64,000 nucleotides of DNA. It comes from Antedon mediterranea. Its lineage: Eukaryota; Echinodermata; Crinoidea; Comatulida; Antedonidae. Every line of letters starts with the position of its first letter. Positions within the stretch are counted from its first letter, which is position 1. A model generated the notes under the pieces. That model saw only the letters and a list, made by a program, of their open reading frames with translations. It had not been told where the DNA came from and ran no database searches. Shown one piece after another: positions 28,489-41,579 of this stretch. The stretch spans positions 33,737,648 to 33,801,647 of the forward strand of contig NC_092673.1 in NCBI RefSeq assembly GCF_964355755.1. Direction: 5' to 3'. A program made the translations under genes and the position numbers.

Positions 28489-28984
28489 TATAAACACGAC
28501 CACAAGCGAGATGTTTCATTCGGGCTAAGGAGGCCTAAGATTAAGAAGAATCAAAAGACAAACATATCGAGTTAATATCGTGCCGACATAATTTGGATTA
28601 AACACTGATGCTAACCGAGTAAAGTAAATCTATTCTCCACTCCACTAAACGTACAATAAACACGGAATTCTGTAGAAACGTCGACATTGCTGTCATAGCT
28701 ACTAATAATATTGTAGAATAATTTGCACATTCGGAACAGTACTGTAAGTAGAATTAATTAAAAAAAATAATGAATAATAATAATCTAGTAATCATTGTAC
28801 GTACATTAGATGTAATTCAACTGTACTTAAGGATTCATATTCCACACTCTTGATTCTGCAACAAACGGAATTTATACTGAGCATTTAATCTTATTAATAC
28901 AGATACTGTGAAACAGATCATTTTGCAGCAAAACAAGTACCTAGAAAAATGTAAGTGAATTTGTTACTTCATTGTAATAAAGTA

Positions 28985-29290
28985 GACTGGAACTCCTTCG
29001 GTGTAGGTGAATGAGGAACTTATTGTTCAACACCATAGAATTCCCCCTTCCCTATTCAGGGCTGGGGACACTCCTATTGGGGGACACTTTCACGTGAAAC
29101 GAACGAGGTATATTGTTTAACACCGAATAGCCGCCCCACAATGCCACCACCCTCCCCTATTCAGAGGACTCCTATTCAGGGGACATTTTCCCGTGAAAGG
29201 AACGAGGTACATATTTGTTGACATCTTAGAAAATTCCCCCGAACAGCCCCTATTAGGGGACACATTCCAATGAAACGAACGCATATTAGG
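28985..29290. repeat. Tandem copies of the CCCCTATTCAGGGGACA family
   Basis: Three units share CCCTATTCAGGGGACA, TTTCCCGTGAAACGAACGAG and TATTGTTTAACACC. This is the same theme as the cluster at 8.66-9.04 kb (TTCCCATTGAAATGAACGAG). Confidence 0.6.
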
Positions 29291-30589
29291 CAAACTCTGG
29301 AATGAATATAACAGTTGAAATAAGAATGATCATCTAAACACGTCGTTAAACAGGAAACAAGAAACTGTGTAATTCTGTATGTATAACAATAAACGTATGC
29401 CTATACTAACAATATCTTAATAGGTGTATTAGTATTTTCGATGGTGATGACACATTGAGTATTATATCAAGCACGAGTCGTCATACATTAGATATGTTGT
29501 GATGATCGATCGTCTTGACATTATTAAGTGCATTTATTATAATTCCATAGTAGGCTTAAAAAGCGTTATATTTTTTATGATGCGCTAACAATGTACTTCA
29601 TAAAGAATTGTGCATTGATGTAGAAAACTAAAAGGGAAGTACATACCTGTAAATTCAAATCAAACAGTGACAGCCTTCGGTTTTATTTATATGTTTTAAT
29701 TTCTCTTTTTAGAATATAACAACATTTAATTTAAAATGGAAAGGATGACAAAAAAAAGAGCAAAGCTCGCACAAGGTCTTGTCACCTTAAAAAGAAACAA
29801 ATTAAAAGATGGTAACAATTACAAACATCCTATGGCAACAAGAATAAAAACGATAATAATAAAAATATATATACTTTTGAAAATATTTGTCACCTGAAAA
29901 AATAATTCTTAAAAATGTTTTGTTGAATATGCCAAAAATTGGATCGGAAAAAATGTTATTTTTTTACATTGTTACAAGGATCTTACAGAGACACGTAAGT
30001 GTCTGTAGTCGTAAGAGCCTTTGGGAAAAAATATAATCACAAAGAAAAAAACATGAAATAAGGTTTTAAAGGTACAAGATGAAAAAAAAAAATTAGTAAA
30101 AGTATTTAATTAATCTTCATTTTTCCTGTTTTTGGATAACAGAAAAAAGAATTTCGTATAATATAATAGAAACATCAACACCATTCCAAAATATTGGATC
30201 ATACCTTCGAATTGTATTTCCACCCCATATTAGTTACAGAATTACGTTCTGAAATAGGCCTACTTACAATATCTTCTTCTTCTGATTAGGACATGTGTAA
30301 CGTGTCAAAAATTCAAGGTATGTTGGATTATGTGCTGTACGTTCGTTTTAAAAACATTTTAGAATATCAATTATCAATTTTAGTTTCTTAAATAAAAAAT
30401 AAAAATCAGAACTGAAGATAGTGTATAAAATAATTATCGTTGCTTTTGTAGACAGCTCAAGAATGGTAGGGGTAAGAAAATGTTCGTTGGTGGTGATGAC
30501 CAGTGATTTTGGTAGAAAAATCAGCGGTAAATTGCGAACCATATCAAGCATCATCGGACCCAAACGAAAGGATGACGGACGAAACGAAA

Positions 30590-30995
30590 CAGGTAGGTCA
30601 AACAGACATATAAATACGCTTCATTGTCGTTATCCGAACTCCCTCATTTTTAAACATCTTTATGCTCGTACAAACTCACTCTCATCTTCGCATTCATCGT
30701 TTCCCTATTCTTTGGTCTTCCTTCCTCTCTCAAAGACTCGTCTGTCCTTTCTTCTCTTTATGTTTTCCTCAGGCAGTTAAAACAACATTTTACTGATTCC
30801 TAATTCTACCCCGTGTGCTTTCTTTTTCTTTTACCAGTTGTTCTTGTTTTTAAATTTGTTAATGTATTTTGAAATGTAGGCCTATATTGATTTTTTATTT
30901 TATGTAGTTATGTTCTTCTGGGGCCCCAGACATTTCATGTTATGGCGACTCTGTTGCTTTTGGGGTCCCAGGACATGATGTCGAATAAATAAATG
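30590..30995 (+). pseudogene. 3' end of a non-LTR retrotransposon
   Basis: At 30717-30803 the frame reads LPSSLKDSSVLSSLYVFLRQ then LKQHFTDS and stop, the typical end of a LINE-type ORF2 (LP..L then a LK.H.F basic tail). The preceding coding sequence is shifted in frame, so it is decayed. A 190-bp 3' UTR ends in GAATAAATAAATGAG. Domains upstream are missing. Confidence 0.65.
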
Positions 30996-31358
30996 AGATA
31001 TCGCGATCTACTATTTTGTGCCATTTATTCCTGTCGTGGACCGGGTGTGTCTAAATGGGCCAGTGCAATTTAGTGCTGTTCCGTCATCCCGTGTCATTTT
31101 TGTCAATATTTTCTTTGTTCTTCCAACTGGTCTTTTACTTTGTTGTTGTCTTCTTCAAGAGCTACCGGTAGTTTTGCGGGTGAATTAAATTGCTACTATT
31201 ATCCATTTTACAGAATTTCGTTAAAAACAATATTGTAATTTAAACCCTCGTTATAAATGCAAAAAAAAAATCCCACCAAAAACAGAAAAAAAAACCAACC
31301 ATTTAATTTTTTCTGTGCCGAAAATCTCCAAAACAAACGCGTCGTCTCTACAATTTAA

Positions 31359-31366
31359 TGACGTCA
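31359..31366. promoter_or_regulatory. CRE/ATF palindrome TGACGTCA
   Basis: A perfect TGACGTCA in a locally G+C-richer patch (31.32-31.45 kb) that also has GTTATAGCAAC and GTAGCAACTATAGC, which loosely resemble RFX half-sites. It precedes the exon candidate at 31531 by 165 bases and FAM78 by 2 kb. A second TGACGTCATTTCTT lies at about 38.07 kb. Function is inferred from the motif only. Confidence 0.35.
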
Positions 31367-31530
31367 TTTCTTATGCGCCGTTCGTACATAACTGCGCGTT
31401 ATAGCAACACTACGTAGCAACTATAGCATTTTTTTGTGCATGGCGACAGAGTAGACAGAACCCAAACAAACACTGGAGGGTAAGCTGTACAACTATAGAT
31501 GTCCACAAAATAATATAATAAAAAGCTTAA

Positions 31531-31609
31531 ATGTATTCCAAAACATCTTATATGAATCATGAAGATTACGATGAAACATCCTACAAACAATTCGGCGACT
31601 GCAGAAAAG
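31531..31609 (+). other. Possible small first coding exon, gene unknown
   Basis: MYSKTSYMNHEDYDETSYKQ then FGDCRK: 26 codons plus one base, preceded directly by an in-frame TAA and ended by the good donor AAAAG/GTGAGA. The peptide is polar and looks codon-like. It may belong to an alternative FAM78 transcript or to an unseen nested gene; no partner exon was identified. Confidence 0.3.
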
Positions 31610-31685
31610 GTGAGAATCAGATTAAATATATTTTACAGCTGTATTTTTATGTTGAACATTGATGATAGTCGCCTAGTAAGGCCCT

Positions 31686-31722
31686 AAATCTCTGTCTACA
31701 CTATCAAACTAGTTTGACAAAA
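31686..31722. mobile_element. MITE family 1, end fragment
   Basis: CTCTGTCTACACTATCAAAC and TAGTTTGACAAAATG match one end of the family; the other end is absent. Confidence 0.7.
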
Positions 31723-33341
31723 TGTAAGGGTACTGTAAGTCCCACGTACGTTACAATTCTCTTCGGAATATCGCCCTCTTTTCGATTTCGCGTAAACTTT
31801 TCTTAATTTCATCAATAGACTGCCCCACTGGCGGCATTATTATCTAATGAAAATGAATCAAATCATAGTTAGTGTTTATTATTATCATGAAAAACAAGCG
31901 AAAACTAATGTATTTATCAATGTTTATTATTATTTATAGTTTCGAGTGAGATGATCATAAATATTGTATGTTATTATTAAACATAAACAAATAAATACAG
32001 TTAATATTTAAGTCTGAAGATAAAACAATTTTACGATTAAACGTATATTTTTATTTTGTATTTTTAGCCTTATTTTTTGTATGTTGTAGCCTAATTTATT
32101 TATTTATTAATGTTTATTATTATTTCTATTTTCGCGTGATCTGCAGATAAAACACTTTCACAGTAACGTATATAGTTTTGTTTGGTATATATATATATTA
32201 ATGTCTTATTTTGTATCTAATATTTACTCTTTGTTTAAGCCTGGTCGGACTGTTTTGGAGTCAGTGCCGAATATCTGTGTGGGATTTATCCTATCCTTCC
32301 TACCGGTTATTATTCATTAGTGATAAAATACAAATTATTAATATTCCATATAACAAACAACAACTAAACAATGACGTAAAATCCTTGTTAATATTGCTAA
32401 ATTCCCACAAAAGAGAAAAAAAATATTGTTTAGTTCCTAAAAATCCTTCCTGTTTTAATTCGGATTAGTGTGAATTTAACGGTGTGAATTACGCACTTAG
32501 TATAGTTAGACAAAGGCATTCCTGTCACCACCAATGAACCCATTTTTTTGCTTTTCGTAGTAGGCCTAGATGAATGAGTATGAATCAGAAACCGAAAATA
32601 TGTAGAAATCATTCATATTAACACTAGTAGTATATAAAACTGTAATTAAACCGTTACTTCCTGATAATGATGTGGAGCTTTAGCGGAAAACAGCCTCGTT
32701 TATTACAAAGTTGGGGTTAAAAAATGTTTTTTTTAAACGCCTCACCCACGGTCTATTGTTACGAACTTTTGAGGCATACAGTGTCGTACCTATTCAATAC
32801 AAAATCAGATATAATTTCTTTTGTTAACTTTGCTAACTACGTTTCTTGAGCAAGTATACGCTTCGCTAAATCTCCATTGAAATGGAAATGTACTTAACTG
32901 TACTTAGCAAACTGACTCAGTGACTGTTTGTATTGTGGTGGTAGTCACCACGTATTCACATGGAGTGGTAAAGAAAAAAACTGCTTTATTTTGGAGTTTA
33001 TTCAGTTTTTTACACGATCTGTATCTTGAATGTATTCTACACTATGTTCCCTAATACGTGAGCCACTGGGCTGAATGGCAAATGGTGGAAATGACATCAG
33101 ACACAGCTTCCGTTAGAGGTAGCCCCGGCTGTTCTGGTCTTTCTGTACTATCATCGCATCCTTTCAGAAACTTGTTGAGTACTCAGTCGACCAGTTCTCT
33201 CGTCGTGTCGTTTTTAAATCTTAAAATCTCGGATTTTGTAACAAACATTAGTTCTTTTTTACTCTCTCGATATATCCAGTGCCGTGTCACAGTAACTCTA
33301 GTGAGGTTCAGAACTCTAATCTGCACTGCAACCCAGTACCG
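31723..33341. other. Upstream region of FAM78
   Basis: A+T-rich, without a convincing exon or repeat family. The overlapping 108-codon frame at 33058-33384 runs through the FAM78 start in another frame and is not considered coding. The FAM78 5' UTR presumably lies in its last part. Confidence 0.4.
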
Positions 33342-36300
33342 ATGGGGTGCATACTACCCAAGAGGCAGAAGAACTTGGGCCTAGAAGGTGACATCAAAGT
33401 ATATGATCTTCAAGCTCGTATAGACTCTCACCCGACGTCTTTAATAGAATCTTCATACACTGTACTCAAATACCAGACACCACACTTTCGAGCGTCTGCC
33501 AAAGTGCGTTTTCCACCAATAAGTGGTAATGATACATGGCAGATAGGCTGGGTGCAAGGATGCAGTAATATGGACTTTACCATTACATATGGAAACTTAG
33601 GAACGTAAGTATTTAAACATTATTTCTATCACTAATTTATAAAATAACGTTTTGTTTTTACATAATAAATATTAATTGTTACAGTAGTTCCGAACTAAGA
33701 GTTACCTCACGATAAATGTAACTAAAAAAACACCATCGTGTACAATACTAAATAATTGTGTAAACATATTAAGTGACTATTTGTTTTCTGTTTTACCACA
33801 TTGAAAAGCATCAGGTGCATTAAAGTGAACATACAATATTATACATAAGCATGTTACTATACAATTACATTTAGGCCTATTTAATGCATATATTTTTTCA
33901 TTATGAAATGATATAATATCTTTCTGATGTTATGAATATCAAACTACGAAATGGCTAAAATACTTCCAGTGAAAAACAACAACAAAACAACAAACATTTT
34001 AGAAATTAAGAACATAGAAATTACTATTATTATTTTTACTTCCGCAAATCGTTGCTGGTTGCCATTAAAATTTATTAGTTATTAAAAATGAAGAAGCATC
34101 CAAGCGTTAATAATAAATGTGGAGCCGTTAAATGATCTTAAGTATGACTCGGTGCTTTAAAAATATATCACATAACGCAATTAAGCTATGTAAGAAAAGT
34201 TGTTATCTTCACGTACTCGACGACAAACAAGTGTAGGCTTTTCAAATACAAAGTACTGTTGGCCTACGCAGATGCCCGAGGCCCCTGGTTAGGAACCCGA
34301 AATGGTCCGTAAAAAAAAAAAAGTGTATCAATACTAGTTTTGGAGAGTAGGCTTATACTATGATGATTTTGACCGGCATGATAGATTTCACACCGTTCAA
34401 CGACCAACAATACAAACACATAGGCCTACAATATGTAAAACTGTACATTAAAAATGTAGGCCTATAAGCTAATAAAAAAAGCACTCGGTTGGTAAATCAC
34501 GAAAAAAAAAATATTTAAAAAAGGTGTATTAATACTAGAGATTGATATTATACGGTACAATGACAGTTTGTCACGGGAGGCCCCCTTTCATGTTTGCTAA
34601 GTGGGAATGTATTGTAGCCTACGGACAAAAGAACGATTAAGAATTTGTTAGAGGCCGAAATCGTCAAAAAAAGGATTTTATAATACGAGCCTGGGAAGAC
34701 ATACCTAGTTGTAAATGTAGTGGAGTTGTATTCTATAGCAACGGTATCAATCATTTCGTTGCTAGGGAAGTGAACATCAATCATTCGAGTATATTATTTG
34801 TCATTTTACGAATCAACATGTGCGAATGGAACCCTATAAATACCAAACATACCGCCAGTAACAAATCGGTCACTAACTCCTCAAAGGAAGACTGGGTAGT
34901 CTCTCATTTGTTTGGGTATATGTCGATCCGTATCAGACGAAAGTAAAGTGGTCCCTAATAAAAGGAAAGAAAATAAAAGAGACCTGTTTACATCATACAT
35001 AATATATTGCTATTGATGAACATAATGAAACAAAATGTAACTACATTATGACAAATAATGAATTACTGTAAACCGTATATTATAATAACGTATGTTAAGT
35101 AATGTTGTTACGTAATGCGTAGGCCTACTGTATTGAATACGGTACATTCCTACAGCTTAGTTCCCACTAGAATGTAACGCGAGGACGTAAACGCAACGCA
35201 AGCGTATTGACCAATGACAAGCAACAGTTCGAATAATCCATCGCTTGTGATTGATCAAATCACTTACGTTGCGTTACGTCCTTGTGTTGCGTCTCTAGTG
35301 GGAACCAAGCATACTAAATATACTACATTGTGATTTTATATATTGCTTGTAAATGACGTAACATATACTGCATTACGTACATAAGGGGACCTACTGCTTG
35401 TACGTAGCGTAACGTATAGTGCTCATACACGACGTAACGTAACGGTAACGTATATTGTTCATACATGACATAACGTAACAGTAACGTATAGTGTTGTATA
35501 CCGTATATTACTACTTGTACATTGTGTTACAGTACATTACTACTCCTATATGACGTAACGTAACTGTCTAAATACATGTATGACGTAAATATGGTACTGC
35601 GTCTAATACATACGACGGCATTAACATTCCCATACTAGAATTATTGTCGTATAGTACAGGGTGTTTCCCATTATTGTTTGAAATAATAACAATTCACGAC
35701 AAATATTTCGTTAAATTTTCAATCACTCATTGTGGTTACTAATCGCATTAAGATGATTAAAGTATTGAGGAGACGACATACGGGTCACTTAATCATTCGA
35801 CCCTATTATGGAACCGTATTTGTACTCCAAATCGAGTAAAATAACACGACACTTTGTACGTGTTGAGTTAAGCATACGATGTACTTAAATCGCTTGTTAT
35901 AATTTGCTTTACCTGTTTGGTTATGTATAGCAATTGTTTATTATGTCCAAATGTATTAATAACCTGCAGTACACCTTTAATCAATTGTGTGAATATTTTC
36001 GAATAAGAACAATGCCCCTTTGTTCCTACATAACTCAAATAATTTATAATAATTTTTAAATGGAGGACAAGAGTTTATAGAGAAGGAAATAATATAGCGG
36101 GAATTAGTAATTTCACAAGGTCTCGATAATTGGAGACTTCACTCATTTTGAGGATCAAAGGTCAGACTTATAACAAATGCTTAGCCACAAAATCATCTTT
36201 GAGTTGTCAGTGACTTGCTTAAGTCAGTTTTCAAAAGTTTCAATAAAAAAAATTTTTCTTTAAATTTTATATGACGATATCGATTCCATAAGATTAATTA

Positions 36301-39300
36301 TTAAGTTTCCATTTAAGCACCTTTTAACCATAGTATCTTGACTTAAGTAAACATAGTTGCCAGCGCAACACGTTGTGTTGTTTATCCCGCGTCACAGATG
36401 TAGTTCATAATCTGAATTTTTTATTCAAAATGGAATAACAATGTTTTGATTTTGTTCTTTAGCCAACAATATTGTGGTTTATGTGATTAAAAAGGTCAAA
36501 CGGAAATATAAATATCTTGTCATTCCTAACAACATCTCGCATCGCATAGGAACCCAAAACAAAAAGTATATATAGGGCCTATATTAAGTGTTTTTCGGAT
36601 TTATAGAATGTTCATGATGATAACCACAATTGTTAACAAATCGTTACTTACGCGCGTGTTTTAGTGGGTCATTGGCGGAATAATACGAAACACTATCAAT
36701 AAGGTTATAGGGCCCTACATAAGTTAGGCCTATAGTTTGGTTTTGTTAGCGCGGACTAAACATACATTATTGTGCCGTTGTAGCTTTTTTTAATTAGAAG
36801 TTTGAGCTTGGGAACTAATACATAAGCGGTATATTACGTCACAAATTAATAAGTTCTGCGTACAAAAAAGCGCCAAAGTAGAATAAGTGCATCTAACATG
36901 CATCGCAGCCTATTATTAAAGCGCCGCAGTCGAATAAGTGTCGCAGTCGAATAAGTGTCGCAGTTGAATAAGCGTCGCAATCGAATAAGCGTCGCAGCCG
37001 ATTAAACGCCGCAGTCGAATAAGCGTCGCAGCCGATTAAACGCAGCAGTCGAATAAGTGTCGCAGCCCATTAAATGCCACAGTCGAATAAGTGTCCCAGA
37101 GACGGAGAAGGACCGTAGTCGACGAAACAAGTGCCTCAATGGGTTGCGTGTATCTCAATTTTTTTTACCAGAGCTAAAAGAGAGACAATTTCGGTAATTA
37201 CGTTAAATATAAATTCGTTTGATCAAAACAAAGATGATAATCAAATCTTGTATGACTAAGATGAGTTCCGCAGTCTTTTCCGTTTAAATTCTATCATCAT
37301 CTTTATCGTCAGAGTGTGTTGAAGAAAACTTCGAAACATTTAACCAATCAGATGTCGGTAACCTTTGCATGCTTTCCGTGGCGCCTCAGATAGGTTTAAC
37401 ATCGATTCTTTTCCGTGTGCTAATGCTATTCCAGTGAAAACAAATTAATAATTCGAATACAAGAAAATCCTGTAGATTATGCACTTAGCACGTACGATGG
37501 GTAAAGCTTGGTTCCTACTAGAACGCAACGCAAGGACGTAACGCAAAATTATTTGACCAATCTCAAACGATGGATTATTCGACTTGCTTGAGTTGCGTTA
37601 CGTCCTAGTAGGAATTAAGCTTTAGAATCCCTGTTTTAAAGCTCTGTCTACACTATCAAACTTTATGCGACAAAAGAATGTGATGTGCCCATATATGGAA
37701 ATGATGACATATCACTAACAAAATTTAGATCGTATTTCAACTACCAAGGGCCTATATAAACGTGGATTATTAGCCTTTCATAAATTAAGGAAATTCGATT
37801 AAAAATTTAAAGTTAAAAATAGATCATAACTAATAATGACATGGAATCTAAATTAAGAACGCCAAAGGTTAACTTTAAAAATAAAAAAAGAAAATTCGGA
37901 TATCTTATTCATCACACGGATATCTCACTTATCTCATATTTGTCGCAACTATAAGTAAGATGTAACTTTTATTGTCACCAATTTCCTACTGTGACAATCG
38001 AATTTATCCAGAGCCTACCATTTCCTGTACCCGAGATTAAACACCAGCGAGTTAAACGAGATATGACGTCATTTCTTGTAGAGGCCTCAATAATCATCTC
38101 GGTGATGTATTAATTCATTTCCTACGTCAAGGATGTACATCCGAGATAACAATTACATCCACCGCGGATGTTGAATATTTTTTACCAAGGATATAATATA
38201 CACCCTTTTTTGTCGTGGTCTTTCGCAAATTGAATTAAACGTTATTTTGTAGAAAGCAAACGTCTCCATTCTGATGTTCTCAACATTTTTTCAAATTTTA
38301 GAAATTGGTATGTAAAAATTAATCCACTACAGTTACTGCAGTAACTACATTTTGGTTGCAATAACACATGATTTAAATTGTTTAAATGTTGAGGCAGTTA
38401 CTGCAGTAAACCGTGTGTATGATTCTCCAACAAACCGCTCGCTAAATATTATCGGACTTAAAGAGTAAACAAAATGTATAGTTACTGCAGTAATTGCAGT
38501 AGAATAGTTTTGATCCCTTAAGATTGTACACCGTCCATGTATTTTGTTTTTGAATATTTATTTACGTGACATCACGAACAATTATTAGGGCTTAATAACA
38601 AAGATCGGTTTTATTTTTGTATTTGCTTTTAGTTTTACGAGAAAAAAATATGTTTTATATTATATAGAAAAATAAACGCTCTTAACTTTAGCCTACAGTA
38701 CAGTAGTTAGTTACGAACCTACAAATTCAAACGCGTTTCAGGAAACTCGTTGAATCAGGGCAAACATCAACGCACAAACTGTTAGTCAAAAACGTCAAAC
38801 GCGTTACGTACTCGTTTGCAATTTCAGGAAACTCGTTGAATCAGGGCAAACATCAACGCACAAACTGTTCAAATACTTCAAACGCGTTACGTACTCGTTT
38901 GCAATTTCAGGAATATCGTTGAATTAGGCCAAACATCAACGACCAAACTGTTAAAAAACTTCAAACGCGTTACATATGCGTTTGCGATTGTTAAATTAGT
39001 TACAGGCCTACTAAAGTACCAACCATGTCACCCACATTATCTATTTATAAAGTTATAACGACAATATTACTGTACATAATATAAAAAAAACCACGATGGC
39101 CATCACTCAAATTTCAGCTGATATCATTTTTCAGGAAGCTCATTGAATCAGGGCAAACATCAATGCACAAACTGTTCAAAAACTTCAAATGCGTTACGTA
39201 TGCGATTGTTAAATTAGTTACAGGACTACTGAAGTTCCCTAACAATCATATCACCAACATTATCTATTTTAAAAGTTATAACGACGATATTACTGTACAT

Positions 39301-41184
39301 AATATAAAAAAACCACGATGGTCATCACTCAAATTTCAGCTGATATCATTTTTCAGGAAACTCGTTGAATTAGGGCAAACTTTAACGCACAAACTGTTCA
39401 AAAGCTTCAAACTACGTCAAAGAATCTTGACGACATCCTCTAATTGAAAAATTAACCATCCTTATAAACTAATCACTATGTTTTGAACTGCGAAACATCC
39501 AATTCCTTTCTACAATACAGTGTTACAGTAGCTATCATATGTTTTGAATGCATTTTGGTTACTGGACAAAAGTGGTGTATGTTAGCAGTGACTGGGTATT
39601 AATTAGGATTTAAAATATATAGAGCTCAGGTTCTGCATCATCATCATCATCATTTGTCACATATGTATCAAATATGACACCTAAATATTATGATACAGGC
39701 GTCACATGTGACACAAACTGTATGCCACACTGTATCCCTATGATACTGGACATAAGTGGAGTTACAGTATGCATTGTCACTGCAGTGTATATAAGAAAAA
39801 TTTCTGATGTATTTTTTATATTGGACCAAATAAAGAATAATAATAATATAGAGAATCAGGTGAAATATTTTATCAAGTGTCCTAAATATAATTTTACAAT
39901 TGCATTATACATGAATTATTAATGTTTACCTCAATCTAACAAACTTACCTTTTTCAGTTATTTTTCCTCTATACCACAAATGAGCACAAGTTCCACTGAA
40001 GTAATTTATCCAATATTTCTGGAGTTTCTTCTTGGACCAAATGTGTTTCTTTCTTGTTCAATATCACACACAATGAAACTGCATGAAACTTTGAATGTAC
40101 AATTAACAACAGTGCATTTTTAAAATATTATATGTAGCTCTCCATACCTAACACCAAAAACTTACTAAAATCTACATTTTTCTTAATGTTTCATATATGT
40201 ATATCAAAGTTGCTCCTGGGTTATAATTGATTTAAATTAAATTTAAATAAAATGTGTGATTTCAGTAGTTTTTTACTATAGGTCTATTGTATAGTAGTAA
40301 GACTAAACTGTATTGTGAAAATTAAACTTTCCTGCATGCAAACATTATATGCCTATTATTTGTTAATATGTACAGTAAGCCCTAACATGTATTGTGAAAA
40401 CTAGATTTTCCTGAACATCATATTATGTAGGCCACCCAAAATTGTCCGCTGTTGGGAAATTAGATTCCATACTTTTATTAAAATCAGTTGTTTCACACAA
40501 AATGCATTAACAATCAATATAATTGCTATGTATAAAGACAAAAGACTACAGCAATATTCCATAAAGAGATAAAATAGAAAATGTCAAGACTCACTCTTTT
40601 TAAAATTATTACCAATTTCCATGACTTATTGTACATTTTCTTCTTCTAGATCAAGTTGGGAAATACCAGCACTTAAAACAGGTCAACAAAGATTTGTCAG
40701 TGATTCGGATGGAAAACATTATCCCTGGTACGGGTGCACAACCGAGGTTGCCACTGCATCTGGACCGACAAATTGTTGGACAAATTTAAACCTTAGAATG
40801 AATGACAATTTTCACCCGTCAATTACCTGGGATATACCAGTACGAAATAGCCATCAAGTTAAACTTACTCGTCTAGCACGCGATCAAAGTTTTACCGTCT
40901 GGCTAGTAGCCGTCAATCAAACGACCGGACAAAAATTTGTGCTCCGAACTGTAAAATGGAGGATGCAAATAAATATAGCTGTGGACGGTACACAACCGCT
41001 TGGAAAACGTGCCCGACTACTAGAGCCGAAGATACAAGAACAACCAGTTGTATTAGAATCGTGGCAAAATGAAGTAGCACCGCCAGAATCTCTACGAGCG
41101 CCAAACGCAAACAATGCACAAACTTTGATCTGGAGGCCGACAACAGGTGGAGACGTTGTCATAGTACCGCCAGTTTCTTCATAA
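33342..41184 (+). CDS. FAM78: FAM78 family protein, complete
   Basis: Two coding exons, 33342-33604 and 40650-41184, joined in phase 2 (AC plus A gives Thr) across a 7-kb intron: 265 aa, close to vertebrate FAM78A/B. Exon 1 starts MGCILPK; a Gly-Cys N terminus also begins the vertebrate proteins and could be lipid-modified. It continues with YDLQARIDSHPTSLIESSYT and WQIGWVQGCSNMDFTITYG. Exon 2 opens SSWEIPAL and has SDSDGKHYPWYGCTTE, MNDNFHPSITWDIPV, LTRLARDQSFTVWLVAVN, KWRMQI, and ends WRPTTGGDVVIVPP. These segments match the vertebrate family throughout. Molecular function is unknown. The in-frame Met 21 codons upstream (33279) is rejected because MGC is the conserved start. Vertebrates have two paralogues; this gene cannot be assigned to A or B. 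Possible AATAAA poly-A sites follow at about 41.44-41.60 kb. Confidence 0.96.
35152..35310. mobile_element. Palindromic MITE family 2, complete copy in FAM78 intron
   Basis: AGCTTAGTTCCCACTAGAAT at the left, CTCTAGTGGGAACCAAGC at the right. The arms carry GCGAGGACGTAAACGCAACG and CGTTGCGTTACGTCCTTGTG, with AATCCATCGCTTGTGATTG in the middle. Confidence 0.85.
35380..35600. repeat. Degenerate GTAACGTATA tandem repeats
   Basis: Five or so loose copies of ACGTAACGTAACGGTAACGT and GTATAGTGTTCATACATGAC-like units. Unusually rich in ACGT for this A+T-rich region. Confidence 0.55.
36905..37100. repeat. 17-bp minisatellite (CGAATAAGTGTCGCAGT)
   Basis: About ten copies of CGAATAAGTGTCGCAGT, alternating later with CGATTAAACGCCGCAGT. 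Units are rich in CpG. It lies in the FAM78 intron. Confidence 0.85.
37503..37623. mobile_element. Palindromic MITE family 2, short copy
   Basis: AAAGCTTGGTTCCTACTAGA to TAGTAGGAATTAAGCTTT. The arms share GCAACGCAAGGACGTAACGC; part of the middle is deleted compared with the 35.15-kb copy. Confidence 0.85.
37636..37720. mobile_element. MITE family 1, 5' half
   Basis: TTAAAGCTCTGTCTACACTA and TGTGATGTGCCCATATATGG match the family. The right inverted end is missing. It lies 13 bases after a family-2 MITE. Confidence 0.75.
38280..38525. repeat. Copy of the TTACTGCAGTAAC dispersed repeat
   Basis: Has CAGTTACTGCAGTAACTACA, GAGGCAGTTACTGCAGTAAA and, after AGTAAACAAAATGTATAG, another TTACTGCAGTAATTGCAGTA. 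The same succession is found at 41.58-41.79 kb. Confidence 0.6.
38729..39440. repeat. Nested direct repeats in the FAM78 intron
   Basis: The short unit CAGGAAACTCGTTGAATCAG, GGCAAACATCAACGCACAAA and CTTCAAACGCGTTACGTA occurs five times. The last copies are part of a longer unit of about 220 bp, repeated at 38.9-39.13 and 39.13-39.36 kb, with AAAGTTATAACGACAATATT and AAATTTCAGCTGATATCATT. A 94-codon frame here is the repeat read through. Confidence 0.85.
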
Positions 41185-41579
41185 AATTATGCTTTCTCAA
41201 ATTTCTTCAGTACTTCAAAACGATTTAATTTTTTTTGTATCGGGCAAACGCAATCTTTTACAAGACCATAATTTCTTACTTTGATGGTTTCATCGTTTTC
41301 CTTTGTCTTCCGTGGAGATACAATCAACGTTTTGTTTTTAATTGGTGCTAGCATTTTGTCTATCAACATGTGCTTAATTGATATTTTTGTAAAAAACTTC
41401 TCAAAGAGAATTTGTGAAAAGACTATTATTGATTTCTTTGAAATAAAAACAACAAATTGTAAAGTTATATATGATTCAACTCAACAAGTGAGAGTGTGAG
41501 AAAAAATGGTAATAAATATAAATGTATAAATTGAATGCAAATGTCTCGTCAATTTTTGTATTACATGTTTTAAATGAAA

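Noticed and set aside
33058-33384. 108-codon plus-strand frame
   Set aside because: Overlaps the FAM78 first exon in another frame, has no family match and lacks splice logic.
36905-37100. CRISPR-like array
   Set aside because: Units are head-to-tail without unique spacers, in an intron of an animal gene; a minisatellite.
40913-41162. Two overlapping minus-strand frames of 76 and 81 codons
   Set aside because: Antisense shadows of FAM78 exon 2.
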